Shown here piece by piece: positions 17,119-25,486 of a DNA stretch of 54,648 nucleotides (position 1 is the first letter of the stretch; each line of letters opens with the position of its first letter). Both the position numbers and the translations under genes were made by a program. The notes beneath the pieces were generated by a model. The model ran no database searches and was not told the DNA's origin. It saw nothing but the letters and a program-made list of their open reading frames with translations. Source of the stretch: Opitutaceae bacterium (GTDB taxonomy: Bacteria; Verrucomicrobiota; Verrucomicrobiia; Opitutales; Opitutaceae); contig JANQSC010000068.1 in assembly GCA_028284235.1 (NCBI GenBank), positions 1 to 54,648 of the forward strand, given 5' to 3'.

Positions 17119-18525
17119 ATGAACGCGACCCGATTGATTTCTACTCTCTGTCTAATCGTCTCAACCGTCCTACTTTCCAAGGCCGCCGACCCGAGTGAGG
17201 CCATCCTCGGCGACGCATTGCGCAACGACGACGCCTATTCGTTCCTGGAAACTATGGTTACGCGCTTCGGGCATCGCATGTCTGGAACGGCCGGCAACGA
17301 CCAATCCATGGACTTCCTCCAAGCAGAACTGGAAAAACTAGGAGTCGCGGTGCACCGCGAATCGTTCCCGCATCCCGGCTGGATCCGCGGCGACGATCGG
17401 GCCATTCTCACCCAGCCGGAGAAACGCCCCCTTCGGGCTATCGCCATGGGCTACGTTAATCGCCAAAAACCAGTCGAGGCTCCGGTCGTTCTGTTGAAAT
17501 CGAGCAACCTCGATGCGATCGACCCGAGTTCCCTGGATGGCCGCATCGTCCTCGCGCCCTCCACCGTTCGTCTCAATCACGAGAAATACCTGCGCCTGGC
17601 CAACGAATTCGGGGTCGTCGGCGCCTTGCTCACCAACCGCGTGAACGGCGGACAGCTCCTGGCCAGAGTTTCCAACCACGACGGCAAAGCCCCGCCCTTT
17701 CCGCTCTTCGCCATCACCCGAGAAGACGGGCTGCGCTTCGAGAGACAGCTGGAAGCCGGGATTTCCGTGGCAGTCCGCCTGGAAACACGATCCCAAACCA
17801 AGCGCATGACCAGCGAGAATCTCGTCGCCGTCCTGCCCGGACGATCCGACGAGCAAATCGTCCTCGGGGCCCACTTCGACTCCTGGGACCTCGGCGAAGG
17901 AGCTATGGACAACGGTCTCGGAGTGGCCCAGCTCTACGAAGTCGCTCGCCTCCTCAAAACGCATTCCCCAAAAAACGAATACACCGTTGTCCTCGTCTTT
18001 TTCAACGCCGAGGAGTGGGGTTTGTGGGGTTCCCGCCGCTACGTGGAAGCGCATCGAAACGATCCGATCCGGGCAATGGTCAATGTAGACATGGTTGGAG
18101 ATATCACCGGAGCCAACGCCATGGGATTCGACGAACTCGTCCCCGTTCTCGAATCGTTCTCCGCCGGTCTGGGCGCTCTGAAATTCTCGAGGAAAACGAC
18201 CAACAAAACCTGGCTCGGCGGCGACCACCATCCCTTCATCATCGAAGGAATTCCCTCCATCACGTTTTACGCCGCCATCCCTGCGGACGACGTGCGTTAC
18301 TATCACGACGTCGCCGACACCTTCGACAAGATTGATCCCAATCTACTGGCCAAGTCCTGCGCCATCACCGCCCTGCTCATCCACCATCTCGCCAACGACA
18401 CCGAGTCCAAGCTCCGTCGATACACGCGCGAAGAGTCAGCTGACTTGTTCCGAAAAGCAGGCTTGGAAAAACGCCTGAAAGAGGACGGCCAGTGGCCCTT
18501 TGCCGACGGCTTTCCAACGCCCTAG
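17119..18525 (+). CDS. Secreted M28-family zinc aminopeptidase
   Basis: The 468-residue protein has a signal peptide (about 1-22), a protease-associated (PA-like) domain inserted around 110-230, and an M28 peptidase domain. The five expected zinc ligands and the catalytic base are in order: H252 (GAHFDSW), D264 (AMDNGLG), E298-E299 (FNAEEWG), D324 (NVDMVGD) and H370 (GGDHHPF). Members of this family remove N-terminal residues from peptides outside the cytoplasm. The gene stands alone on its strand. It is followed by a stem-loop and a decayed sulfatase tail rather than a partner gene. Its codon use looks more GC-rich than the neighbouring receptor locus. Confidence 0.9.
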   Translation: MNATRLISTLCLIVSTVLLSKAADPSEAILGDALRNDDAYSFLETMVTRFGHRMSGTAGNDQSMDFLQAELEKLGVAVHRESFPHPGWIRGDDRAILTQPEKRPLRAIAMGYVNRQKPVEAPVVLLKSSNLDAIDPSSLDGRIVLAPSTVRLNHEKYLRLANEFGVVGALLTNRVNGGQLLARVSNHDGKAPPFPLFAITREDGLRFERQLEAGISVAVRLETRSQTKRMTSENLVAVLPGRSDEQIVLGAHFDSWDLGEGAMDNGLGVAQLYEVARLLKTHSPKNEYTVVLVFFNAEEWGLWGSRRYVEAHRNDPIRAMVNVDMVGDITGANAMGFDELVPVLESFSAGLGALKFSRKTTNKTWLGGDHHPFIIEGIPSITFYAAIPADDVRYYHDVADTFDKIDPNLLAKSCAITALLIHHLANDTESKLRRYTREESADLFRKAGLEKRLKEDGQWPFADGFPTP

Positions 18526-18554
18526 TAAGATCCAGTTTGACCAATGCTAGTTCA

Positions 18555-18588
18555 GAATTCCGAGGTGACAGACAATACCTCGGAGTTC
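18555..18588 (+). terminator. Stem-loop downstream of the M28 peptidase gene
   Basis: A 12-base inverted repeat with one mismatch (GAATTCCGAGGT / ACCTCGGAGTTC) surrounds a 10-base loop, 30 bases after the peptidase stop. There is no T-run behind it, so it may stabilise the 3' end rather than terminate on its own. Confidence 0.4.
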
Positions 18589-18590
18589 AA

Positions 18591-18770
18591 TTCGCCGCGT
18601 TCACTCGCCTCCCGCACGGCGAAAGCGGAGAAGGCATCGTTCTCGTCGACCTAATCAGCGAGCTCCGCCAACATCACTCTGGCGACCTCCGGACGACCCT
18701 CTACCAGGTTAATGGCCTTCGGCAGGTACTCTTAGAGGTCGAGCTGACCGGTGGAAAAATTTTGCCGTCG
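18591..18770 (-). pseudogene. Relic of a sulfatase C-terminus
   Basis: On the minus strand this piece translates to a sequence clearly related to the end of the intact sulfatase at 35919-37271. It reads 'KAINLVEGRPEVARVM' then 'LAELAD', against 'ETVNLAERHPEIARAM' then 'LAELAD' in the intact gene. Two in-frame stop codons interrupt it, one before and one after this segment, and nothing upstream of it resembles a sulfatase. It is the fossil 3' end of a deleted gene. Confidence 0.78.
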
Positions 18771-18805
18771 GGATCGAGCGTCACAGCCCATCAGTATCGA
18801 TTTCA

Positions 18806-18820
18806 TAACCATATCGTTAC
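18806..18820 (+). promoter_or_regulatory. TAACC-N3-TCGTTAC motif in front of the OmpR-type regulator
   Basis: TAACCATATCGTTAC contains the inverted repeat TAAC-N6-GTTA and recurs letter for letter at 25397-25411 and in variant form at 22595-22616. It lies 58 bases before the regulator start. A TATACT at 18852-18857 could be the -10 box. It is likely a binding site for the regulator encoded here, by inference. Confidence 0.55.
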
Positions 18821-18878
18821 CTTTTTCAGCTGCGCATTAATTGAGATAGCATATACTTCCTTCGCATAATCCGAACCC

Positions 18879-19556
18879 ATGCGTATTTTACTCGTTGAAG
18901 ATCAGATTGATCTCGCCCGGCACATAGATAGAGCCCTCAAGCGCCGCGATCACGAGGTCAAAGCGGTATGCACCGGTCCGGACGCTGTCGCGCAAGCGCT
19001 TGAGAGGCGTTTCGATCTCATCGTCCTCGATATAAATCTACCGGGATTCGACGGGTTCAAAGTCCTTGAAGAGCTCAAATCCCACTCAGTTGCATCTCGA
19101 GTACTCATGCTAACCGCTCGAGGGGAAGTTCACGATCGCGTTGCTGGACTGTCAGCGGGAGCTGACGACTATTTAACCAAGCCCTTTGCGATGGAAGAGC
19201 TGCTCGCTCGCGTCGAGGCCCTAGGCCGACGAGGAGGAGCCATGGTAGATGGCGCGACGCTCGACCATGGAAACATCGTAATGGACCTAGATCGCCGAAA
19301 GGTCACAAAAGCCGGACTGGAGGCTCCTCTATCTCCAAGGGAGTTCGAGGTATTTCAGATTCTCATGCAAGAACCCGGACGTATTTTCTCACGAGATGAA
19401 ATCTGCGAGCGAATCTGGGAGCGCGAACACGAATACGATACCAAAACAGTTGAGATATTTATCATGCGACTACGTAAAAAACTGGATACGAACAAACAGC
19501 CATCCATTATAGAGACTATTCGAGGTATCGGCTACCGACTACGAGAAGAAAACTGA
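18879..19556 (+). CDS. OmpR/PhoB-family response regulator
   Basis: The 225-residue protein has a receiver domain (1-118) with E7-D8, phosphoacceptor D51 (LIVLDINLPG), T79 and K101, and a winged-helix effector domain (about 128-222, 'LSPREFEVFQILMQEPGRIFSRDEI' to 'IRGIGYRL'). It belongs to the QseB/PmrA-like group by overall look. The kinase gene follows after 16 bases, so the two form an operon. The TAACC-N3-TCGTTAC motif upstream, shared with two nearby promoter regions, suggests that it controls itself and the repeat-protein genes to its right. Confidence 0.95.
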   Translation: MRILLVEDQIDLARHIDRALKRRDHEVKAVCTGPDAVAQALERRFDLIVLDINLPGFDGFKVLEELKSHSVASRVLMLTARGEVHDRVAGLSAGADDYLTKPFAMEELLARVEALGRRGGAMVDGATLDHGNIVMDLDRRKVTKAGLEAPLSPREFEVFQILMQEPGRIFSRDEICERIWEREHEYDTKTVEIFIMRLRKKLDTNKQPSIIETIRGIGYRLREEN

Positions 19557-19572
19557 GTACCTCGCCTTATTT

Positions 19573-20925
19573 GTGGAATCTTGGTCGCTAAAAGTAAAAT
19601 TCGGAATCTACGCCGCAATTCTCGCAGTCGTTTCGCTCTTCGGCGCTGCCGCAACGATGCTGCCCTTCATCTACTTTAGCCAGCGGGCTGAACTCGATTC
19701 GCAACTCTTGAGTGAGTCAAAAGAGCTGATTCGCGATTTAGAGAATTTCAAAGGGGCGCCCGTAAACGCTCGACACCCCCTCAGCGCCAAGTTCATTCCT
19801 CTCTCTCTTCAAGATCGACTGCTCGTCGTCAAAGGCCCCGAGGGTCAAATACTCTACGCTACTCCCGGTTTGACAGAAACAAGACTCTCAAGTCTTGATA
19901 CCGGCTACGAGACAACCCTCGTAAATGGAGAGAAGCTACGCGTCGCCAGCTTTCAAAAAGTGTTTTTCTCGGTGCAAGTTGGGGCGAGCATGAAGCCGCT
20001 TCACGATCTACAGCGAACGCTTCTTAGAAGCCTCGGATTCGCAGCGCCGATAGCCGCCTTGCTTGTTTTCGTGGGAGGGTTCTACCTCGGCCGAGTGGCT
20101 GTCCGTCCCCTATCCAAATTAAGCGAGGCCGCGAAACTTATCAGTGTCGAGCGGCTCGACGAAAGGCTCCCGATGCCCCCGAGCAAGGATGAGATCGCGA
20201 GCATGACCGAAGTTTTGAACGGAGCGTTCGACCGGCTACAAATGTCCTACGAAGCCGCAACGCGCTTTTCCGCCGACGCCTCTCACCAACTCAAAACACC
20301 CATTGCTGTTCTCCGAGCAGGATTAGAAGAGCTGCGTTCCGACGAAAGCCCACAATCCGGTAAACGACAGCAGTTGGAGCTTCTACTAAAACAAACACGA
20401 CGTCTGACGACTCTCATAAACGATCTCCTGCTACTTGCCCAAGCAGATGCAGGCAGACTCGAATTGGAACCTCAACTCGTCAATATAGGTCCCTTGATAC
20501 AGGGCGCTTGCGACGATTTAAACGCCATGGTCGGAACCAAATCGATCGGTATCCAATTTCCCCGTCCACAAGAACTAAACGCCAAAGTTGACAGTCGTCG
20601 AATCAAGCTGATCCTGCAGACGTTGGTCGAGAACGCGGCTAAATACGTCACCGATCCAGGCGAAATCCGTATCGATGTTGTAAACGGTGAGAATCGGATA
20701 GAAATCCGTTTTTTCAATACAGCTAAGTCAATTCCCGAAGGAGACCAAGAAAAGATCTTCGAGCGATTTCGACGCGGCAGCGAGGTGGGCGAAAGTGTAT
20801 CCGGACAGGGGCTCGGACTGAATATTGCCCGAACGTTAGTTCAAGCGCAGGGGGGCAATTTGCGGCTAGCTAGATCAAACGAGAGGGGAACGGAATTCGT
20901 TCTCACCTTACCCAAGCATTCTTGA
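19573..20925 (+). CDS. Sensor histidine kinase partner of the OmpR-type regulator
   Basis: The frame opens with GTG at 19573 and encodes 450 residues. It has one transmembrane helix at about 12-34, a small periplasmic sensor of about 115 residues, a second helix at about 152-175, and a HAMP linker ('VRPLSKLSEAAKLISVERLDERL'). The dimerisation domain carries H238 in 'SADASHQLKTPIAVLRA', and a HATPase_c domain has the N box 'LVENAAKYV' and G boxes 'GQGLGLNIARTL'. The sensor domain shows no motif that reveals the signal. It phosphorylates the regulator encoded just upstream. Confidence 0.94.
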   Translation: MESWSLKVKFGIYAAILAVVSLFGAAATMLPFIYFSQRAELDSQLLSESKELIRDLENFKGAPVNARHPLSAKFIPLSLQDRLLVVKGPEGQILYATPGLTETRLSSLDTGYETTLVNGEKLRVASFQKVFFSVQVGASMKPLHDLQRTLLRSLGFAAPIAALLVFVGGFYLGRVAVRPLSKLSEAAKLISVERLDERLPMPPSKDEIASMTEVLNGAFDRLQMSYEAATRFSADASHQLKTPIAVLRAGLEELRSDESPQSGKRQQLELLLKQTRRLTTLINDLLLLAQADAGRLELEPQLVNIGPLIQGACDDLNAMVGTKSIGIQFPRPQELNAKVDSRRIKLILQTLVENAAKYVTDPGEIRIDVVNGENRIEIRFFNTAKSIPEGDQEKIFERFRRGSEVGESVSGQGLGLNIARTLVQAQGGNLRLARSNERGTEFVLTLPKHS

Positions 20926-21050
20926 TCATTCGGGATTCTAGACTACTCTCGACGAGAATGACGGGCCAGGGGAAACGCGTCTTCGGCCGGCGCCCAATGC
21001 GGATAAGCCTTGGACGGTTCACAACTCGCTCGCGGTTCAATGGTAGCGAC

Positions 21051-22550
21051 TCACGGTTGCGAAGAAACTGAATTGCGGTTTTCGCGTTCGAGTCGCGTCT
21101 GCATATCGAACGATAATTGCGAAGTCATTTCGCGATACCATTCATCGGCAGAAGCTTCATCGACTTTGCGCATAAGGCGATAATAGCGGGCGACCGAATC
21201 GTCTCGCAACGCCTCATCGCTCATCCCGAGAGAGAGCTCTATGGCTTCAAGAGGGCTTTCTTGGCTAACCACGTCGGCTAGACTTCTCCGGGCTCGATCG
21301 GATATGGACGGTGTTTCGGAACTCTCGATCCAATCCCGCATCGATTCCGGTTGTACCGCAGCCCAAGAGTTAAACGCTCCCTCCAACGCAGGCAGGGCGA
21401 GCTGGGATTCGAGCCCACTCAACCACTGAATTGCGTTTTCGGGCTCCAAAGCGCCCCAGGTGGTCCCAAGATGGTTCACCACCCGAGACCGCATCGACGG
21501 ATCGCCTATCGATTCGCTCCAAGCCACAGCGGACTGAATATCTCGCGTCGCCCAGACCGTGGCCAAAGTGCCTGCGGCTTGGTCGCGCATTGTTCCGCCA
21601 GGCAACGTGGAGATCCAAAGAGCCGCCGACTCCGGATCCGAAGTCCCCCAGATATCAGCAATCAAAGTGGCAACGTCCGTAGTCTGATCCGGATCCGCCA
21701 AATCAACCATCGTTTCAGCTGCGGTCCGCGGATCTTGGCGAGTCCATTCGGCAGCAACCGCTAAGGTCGCGCCTCGACGACCCGCGCGGAATGGCACTTG
21801 AGTCGCCCAATCAGCCGCCGCTCTCGCGTCTTGTTCCGCCCAGGTGGTAGCGATCGCAGCAAAGGCGGGTTGGGAGCGATAGTCCGAATTCGATATCCAT
21901 CCAGCAGCGCTCGACGGATTGCGTCGCGTCCAGCCGATCATCATATCAGTAATCGACTGGTCGAGTAGCGGCCCAGCGAGATTGCTCTTCGCCCAAACTA
22001 GAGCGGTTTGAGGATTCTCATATCCCCACTTGTTCATTACGAGGCTGACAAGCTCGAATTGCAAGGTACCCGGGTGGAAACTACGCTTCGCGTAATCGAG
22101 AGCCGACTCCGGATCGGTATCCGACCATTCTGCATAAACCCCCCGATAGTAGTCTAGCTGGTCCTGAACGCGTTCCAATTCCAGGCCAATCGTCAATGCC
22201 TCGGATAAATCTCGTCGGGCCCCCTCCCGGCCCGCGCGATTCAGCAACTCCGACCTCAGTTGAGGATCGAATTCCAAGCGCGCTCTCTCAACTTGGAACT
22301 TTGGGTCTTGCCCGGAATTATCTTCTCGATTTTTCGAACGATCACCGAAAAGCGCATTTTCACTCCAAAGATCGGGCGGCGTATTCCCTTTGGGATCGCC
22401 CGAATCCACTCCGCCACGTTTTTCCTTGCGCTCGTTCCTCTCGAACCAACCTGCCTCGATCGCCACAAACGACGATACAATCCCAGCCAAGAAACCGGAA
22501 ATGGCCAAGAGGCTATTCGCAAAAGCTGTCCCGTTTGCCGGTAATCTCAT
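21051..22550 (-). CDS. Membrane-anchored protein with a 32-residue tryptophan repeat
   Basis: The ATG at 22550 is preceded by a good GAGG ribosome-binding site, so it is preferred over a TTG 15 bases upstream; it gives 499 residues. An N-terminal hydrophobic segment (about 9-35) anchors or exports the protein. Residues 60-110 are charged and look disordered. From about residue 140 to 410 a repeat of about 32 residues runs through the protein, with Trp at 142, 175, 207, 237, 269, 301, 333, 365 and 396. The repeat consensus is roughly 'W..xDPxsAAxWxxxL', two helices per unit, as in TPR- or HEAT-like solenoids. I do not recognise a named function. It is divergent from the GloVer-repeat gene and shares its control region. 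Confidence 0.85.
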   Translation of the reverse strand: MRLPANGTAFANSLLAISGFLAGIVSSFVAIEAGWFERNERKEKRGGVDSGDPKGNTPPDLWSENALFGDRSKNREDNSGQDPKFQVERARLEFDPQLRSELLNRAGREGARRDLSEALTIGLELERVQDQLDYYRGVYAEWSDTDPESALDYAKRSFHPGTLQFELVSLVMNKWGYENPQTALVWAKSNLAGPLLDQSITDMMIGWTRRNPSSAAGWISNSDYRSQPAFAAIATTWAEQDARAAADWATQVPFRAGRRGATLAVAAEWTRQDPRTAAETMVDLADPDQTTDVATLIADIWGTSDPESAALWISTLPGGTMRDQAAGTLATVWATRDIQSAVAWSESIGDPSMRSRVVNHLGTTWGALEPENAIQWLSGLESQLALPALEGAFNSWAAVQPESMRDWIESSETPSISDRARRSLADVVSQESPLEAIELSLGMSDEALRDDSVARYYRLMRKVDEASADEWYREMTSQLSFDMQTRLERENRNSVSSQP

Positions 22551-22594
22551 TTTCCTCGAATACAATCTAGTAGCAGGGAAATCTCAAATCGATT

Positions 22595-22616
22595 TTGGTA
22601 ACCGATTCGTTACCAA
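22595..22616. promoter_or_regulatory. Perfect inverted repeat TTGGTAAC-N6-GTTACCAA in a divergent control region
   Basis: Eight-base arms (22595-22602 and 22609-22616) surround CGATTC. The core matches the TAACC-N3-TCGTTAC motif found at 18806 and 25397 (12 of 15 positions). It lies 45 bases before the Trp-repeat gene start and 50 before the GloVer gene start, so one site could control both. Confidence 0.6.
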
Positions 22617-22665
22617 GGGAAAATCGACCCTAATGGACACATGTGTTTCGTTTTAGGTCCTGAAA

Positions 22666-25374
22666 ATGAGACCGAAATCAGGGACAAACCACTCGGGCCG
22701 AAATGGGTCGCTTCAATCGCTCGCGATGTTCTTCGCGATCGCCGCCACAACCAATGCTTGCCAAGCGGAATCCGCCTATTTTTTCGAGCTGATCCATGAA
22801 TTCGAGCAATCAGGAGAACAACCCTCCAGCCCCCTCGTAAAACACAGCAATGGCAACTACTACGGCACAACTTCCTCAGGAGGGACCTTCGACCAAGGGA
22901 CTGTATACCGTCTGACGCCACAAGACACCATTGAAACTCTATATTCGTTCCGCGGGATTGACGGGGCTGTTCCAAATGGGGTCCTTGCCGAAGGTCAAAC
23001 CGGCGACTTGTATGGCAGCGCGAGCCAAGGTGGAACCGAAGGTTTCGGCGTCCTCTTCAAAATCTCACCGTCTGGAGAATTCGAGAAACTAGTCGACTTC
23101 ACAGGTCAAGCAGGTCCCGCCATCGGATCCGTTCCAGATAGTCTCGTTTTCCATTCAGACGGCAACTTTTATGGAATCGCCAAATCGGGCGGCAGCTCAG
23201 CGAATGGCGTCTTCTTTCAACTCTCCCCCAACGGTAGCTTCACTCACCTGTTTTCTTTCACAGGCGCATCGGGCAGTCACCCTGGCGGGGAACCGACGGG
23301 ACATCTCCGCAGTTCCGGAGAGTTCATTTACGGCGTAACGAGAGTCGGAGGAGCTGACGATTTTGGCACGATTTACAGCTACTCAACCAGTGGCCAATTC
23401 AAGCTATTGAGCAGTTTCAACGGCGTCGATGGCAGGCATCCAGCAGGCGGCCTCACTGAGTCAAACGGATTGATGTATGGCACCACCGAATTCGGAGGCG
23501 ACAACGATGTTGGCGTAATCTACTCCATCGACGAACAATCGGGTAACGCGCATGAGACGATTCACCATTTTTCCGATGCAACAGGATCGCAACCCAGAGG
23601 ACCGATGGCTGCTCAGCTCGATGGCGCGCTGCGAGGGACAACCTCGCGAGGAGGAGCGAATGGTTGGGGCGGAGCCTTCTCTCTGTCACCAGATTATACC
23701 TACAATCCTACATTCGACTTCACCGGAGAATTCGGCGCTTTCCCAGGCGCAAGCGCCAAAGGGGGTCTTGCGCTCGCAAGCGACGGAAGCGTAGTCGGCA
23801 CTACTAGTGCCGGCGGTCCAGGTCAACGCGGTGTGGCATTTCGCATCGCCGCGGACCAGTTCGAGCTGATAGACGACTTTTCAAACCCGGAGGGCTGGTC
23901 CCCGTCAGGCGCCCCTGTACCTGATTCGGAAGGCAATTTGCTCTTTCCTTTAGCCGAAGGAGGAGTTCACGGCTTAGGAGCGGTTGGTCGAATCGCGCCA
24001 GACGGGACGTATTCGACAGCAACCTCGTTTACCCCAAACTCCGGAGGCGGACCAGTCGGCGCGTTCATCGGCAAAGGCAGTGATTTGATTGCGGTGACAA
24101 CTTTAGGCGGAAGCTTAGGAAGAGGATCGATCGCAATAGTCCGCCCCAATGGCCAGATCGCAGGTCTCGTCGATTTCACTTCTGCCGCAGGTGAACTCCT
24201 AAGCGGACCTCTCTTTGAACGATCAAATGGAGAACTGATTGGAACCGCGGAAATAGGCGGCCTCGCAAATCTGGGCGTCGCCTATCGAGTCGACAATCAG
24301 GACCTTCTTTCCCGGCTATTCTCATTTTCCGGGACCAGTGGCACCCGATTGGGATCGGAACCCCAAAACCCTCTAACGGAAGACTCGAATGGAGTTCTTT
24401 ACGGGCTCACTCGATCAGGCGGCGCTAGCGATCAAGGAACACTATACCGAATAAACCCCGACGGTTCGTCCACAGTCTTGCATTCTTTCGAAGAAACCGG
24501 GCCTCACTTTCCACAAGGCGGACTCGCGCGGGCGTCAAACGGTAAGTTCTACGGTACGACGAGCTCAGGGGGTACAAACGGTGATGGCGTGATTTTCGAG
24601 TTCGACCCGGCGCTCGATCAATTGACTTCTATCATAAATCTCAGCGATCTCGGAGCCTCCCTTCCACAGGGAAACGTAACGCTGGGAGCCGACGGCCTTC
24701 TCTACGGCTTAACGACAGGCGGAGGCGACGGTTTTGGTATCGCATATCGATTCAGTCCCAACGGCGAGTCCGAGATTCTCACTTCGTTTACTGACGCAAA
24801 TGGAAGCCGACCCGCCCCAGTTCCTTATGAGTGGCAATCGCAATCGGTCATTTCAGGAGGACTCTACGCGACTGCTGACGGAAGAATCTATGGAGTCTCT
24901 CCTAGTGGTGGCAGCAAAGGAGGAGGCGTGCTGTTTTCACTGTCTTCAGATTCTCCATACACATCTTGGAAAAAGGACTTTTTTGGAGACGCTGACATCA
25001 CGGACGATGGAGATACCGACGGCGATGGGCTTGCCAACCTTGTTGAATATGCGCTCGGAGGGAATCCACTTGTTCCTGACGCAGCCGATCAAGCGGTTTT
25101 CTCGTTCCGAAACAACGGTCAAGAAACTTCGATGCTAGTTCTCATTTCTCGAGATCCAAACAGGTCTGACATAACTCTGATACTAGAATCCAACGACGAT
25201 CTAATAGGCCCGTGGACGGAACTAGCGAGAAGTGAAATGGGAAGGCCGTTTACAGGCTCCGCTATTATTCTTGAAGACAGCGACAGCGCGCCTCCCGTAG
25301 CTGTCACCTTGCAAGTGCCGCTAGAAACGCAAGTCGGCAGTAGCTTATTCATGCGTATACGCGTTCAAAATTGA
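22666..25374 (+). CDS. Secreted GloVer-repeat protein with C-terminal TSP3-like segment
   Basis: This 902-residue protein has an export signal near the start and then 14 tandem repeats of the TIGR03803 (GloVer) type, each about 55 residues. Examples are 'YYGTTSSGGTFDQGTVYRL', 'LYGSASQGGTEGFGVLFKI' and 'LYGLTRSGGASDQGTLYRI'. Fourteen units would fit two seven-bladed propellers, which is my inference. After the repeats comes 'DGDTDGDGLANLVEYALGG', the calcium-binding-like segment common in Verrucomicrobiota surface proteins, and a final beta-rich part. It is probably displayed on or released from the cell surface. The start at ATG 22666 follows the divergent palindrome. Confidence 0.9.
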   Translation: MRPKSGTNHSGRNGSLQSLAMFFAIAATTNACQAESAYFFELIHEFEQSGEQPSSPLVKHSNGNYYGTTSSGGTFDQGTVYRLTPQDTIETLYSFRGIDGAVPNGVLAEGQTGDLYGSASQGGTEGFGVLFKISPSGEFEKLVDFTGQAGPAIGSVPDSLVFHSDGNFYGIAKSGGSSANGVFFQLSPNGSFTHLFSFTGASGSHPGGEPTGHLRSSGEFIYGVTRVGGADDFGTIYSYSTSGQFKLLSSFNGVDGRHPAGGLTESNGLMYGTTEFGGDNDVGVIYSIDEQSGNAHETIHHFSDATGSQPRGPMAAQLDGALRGTTSRGGANGWGGAFSLSPDYTYNPTFDFTGEFGAFPGASAKGGLALASDGSVVGTTSAGGPGQRGVAFRIAADQFELIDDFSNPEGWSPSGAPVPDSEGNLLFPLAEGGVHGLGAVGRIAPDGTYSTATSFTPNSGGGPVGAFIGKGSDLIAVTTLGGSLGRGSIAIVRPNGQIAGLVDFTSAAGELLSGPLFERSNGELIGTAEIGGLANLGVAYRVDNQDLLSRLFSFSGTSGTRLGSEPQNPLTEDSNGVLYGLTRSGGASDQGTLYRINPDGSSTVLHSFEETGPHFPQGGLARASNGKFYGTTSSGGTNGDGVIFEFDPALDQLTSIINLSDLGASLPQGNVTLGADGLLYGLTTGGGDGFGIAYRFSPNGESEILTSFTDANGSRPAPVPYEWQSQSVISGGLYATADGRIYGVSPSGGSKGGGVLFSLSSDSPYTSWKKDFFGDADITDDGDTDGDGLANLVEYALGGNPLVPDAADQAVFSFRNNGQETSMLVLISRDPNRSDITLILESNDDLIGPWTELARSEMGRPFTGSAIILEDSDSAPPVAVTLQVPLETQVGSSLFMRIRVQN

Positions 25375-25396
25375 AACCCGCAAACACACAACATTC

Positions 25397-25411
25397 TAAC
25401 CATATCGTTAC
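25397..25411 (+). promoter_or_regulatory. TAACC-N3-TCGTTAC motif in front of the acidic TSP3 protein
   Basis: TAACCATATCGTTAC here is identical over 15 bases to the copy at 18806-18820. A TATAGT at 25447-25452 could serve as the -10 box, placing the motif at a similar distance from transcription start in both promoters. It begins 22 bases after the GloVer gene stop, so the next gene likely has its own regulated promoter. Confidence 0.55.
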
Positions 25412-25486
25412 GATACAAAATTTGATCTAATCGATTATAAAGTGATTATAGTAGCCTAATAAGCGCTGACACAAAGGGATTTTAAG

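Noticed and set aside
17338-18306. Open frame of 322 codons antisense to the M28 peptidase
   Set aside because: The plus strand holds all zinc ligands of M28; the antisense frame is a by-product of its codon bias.
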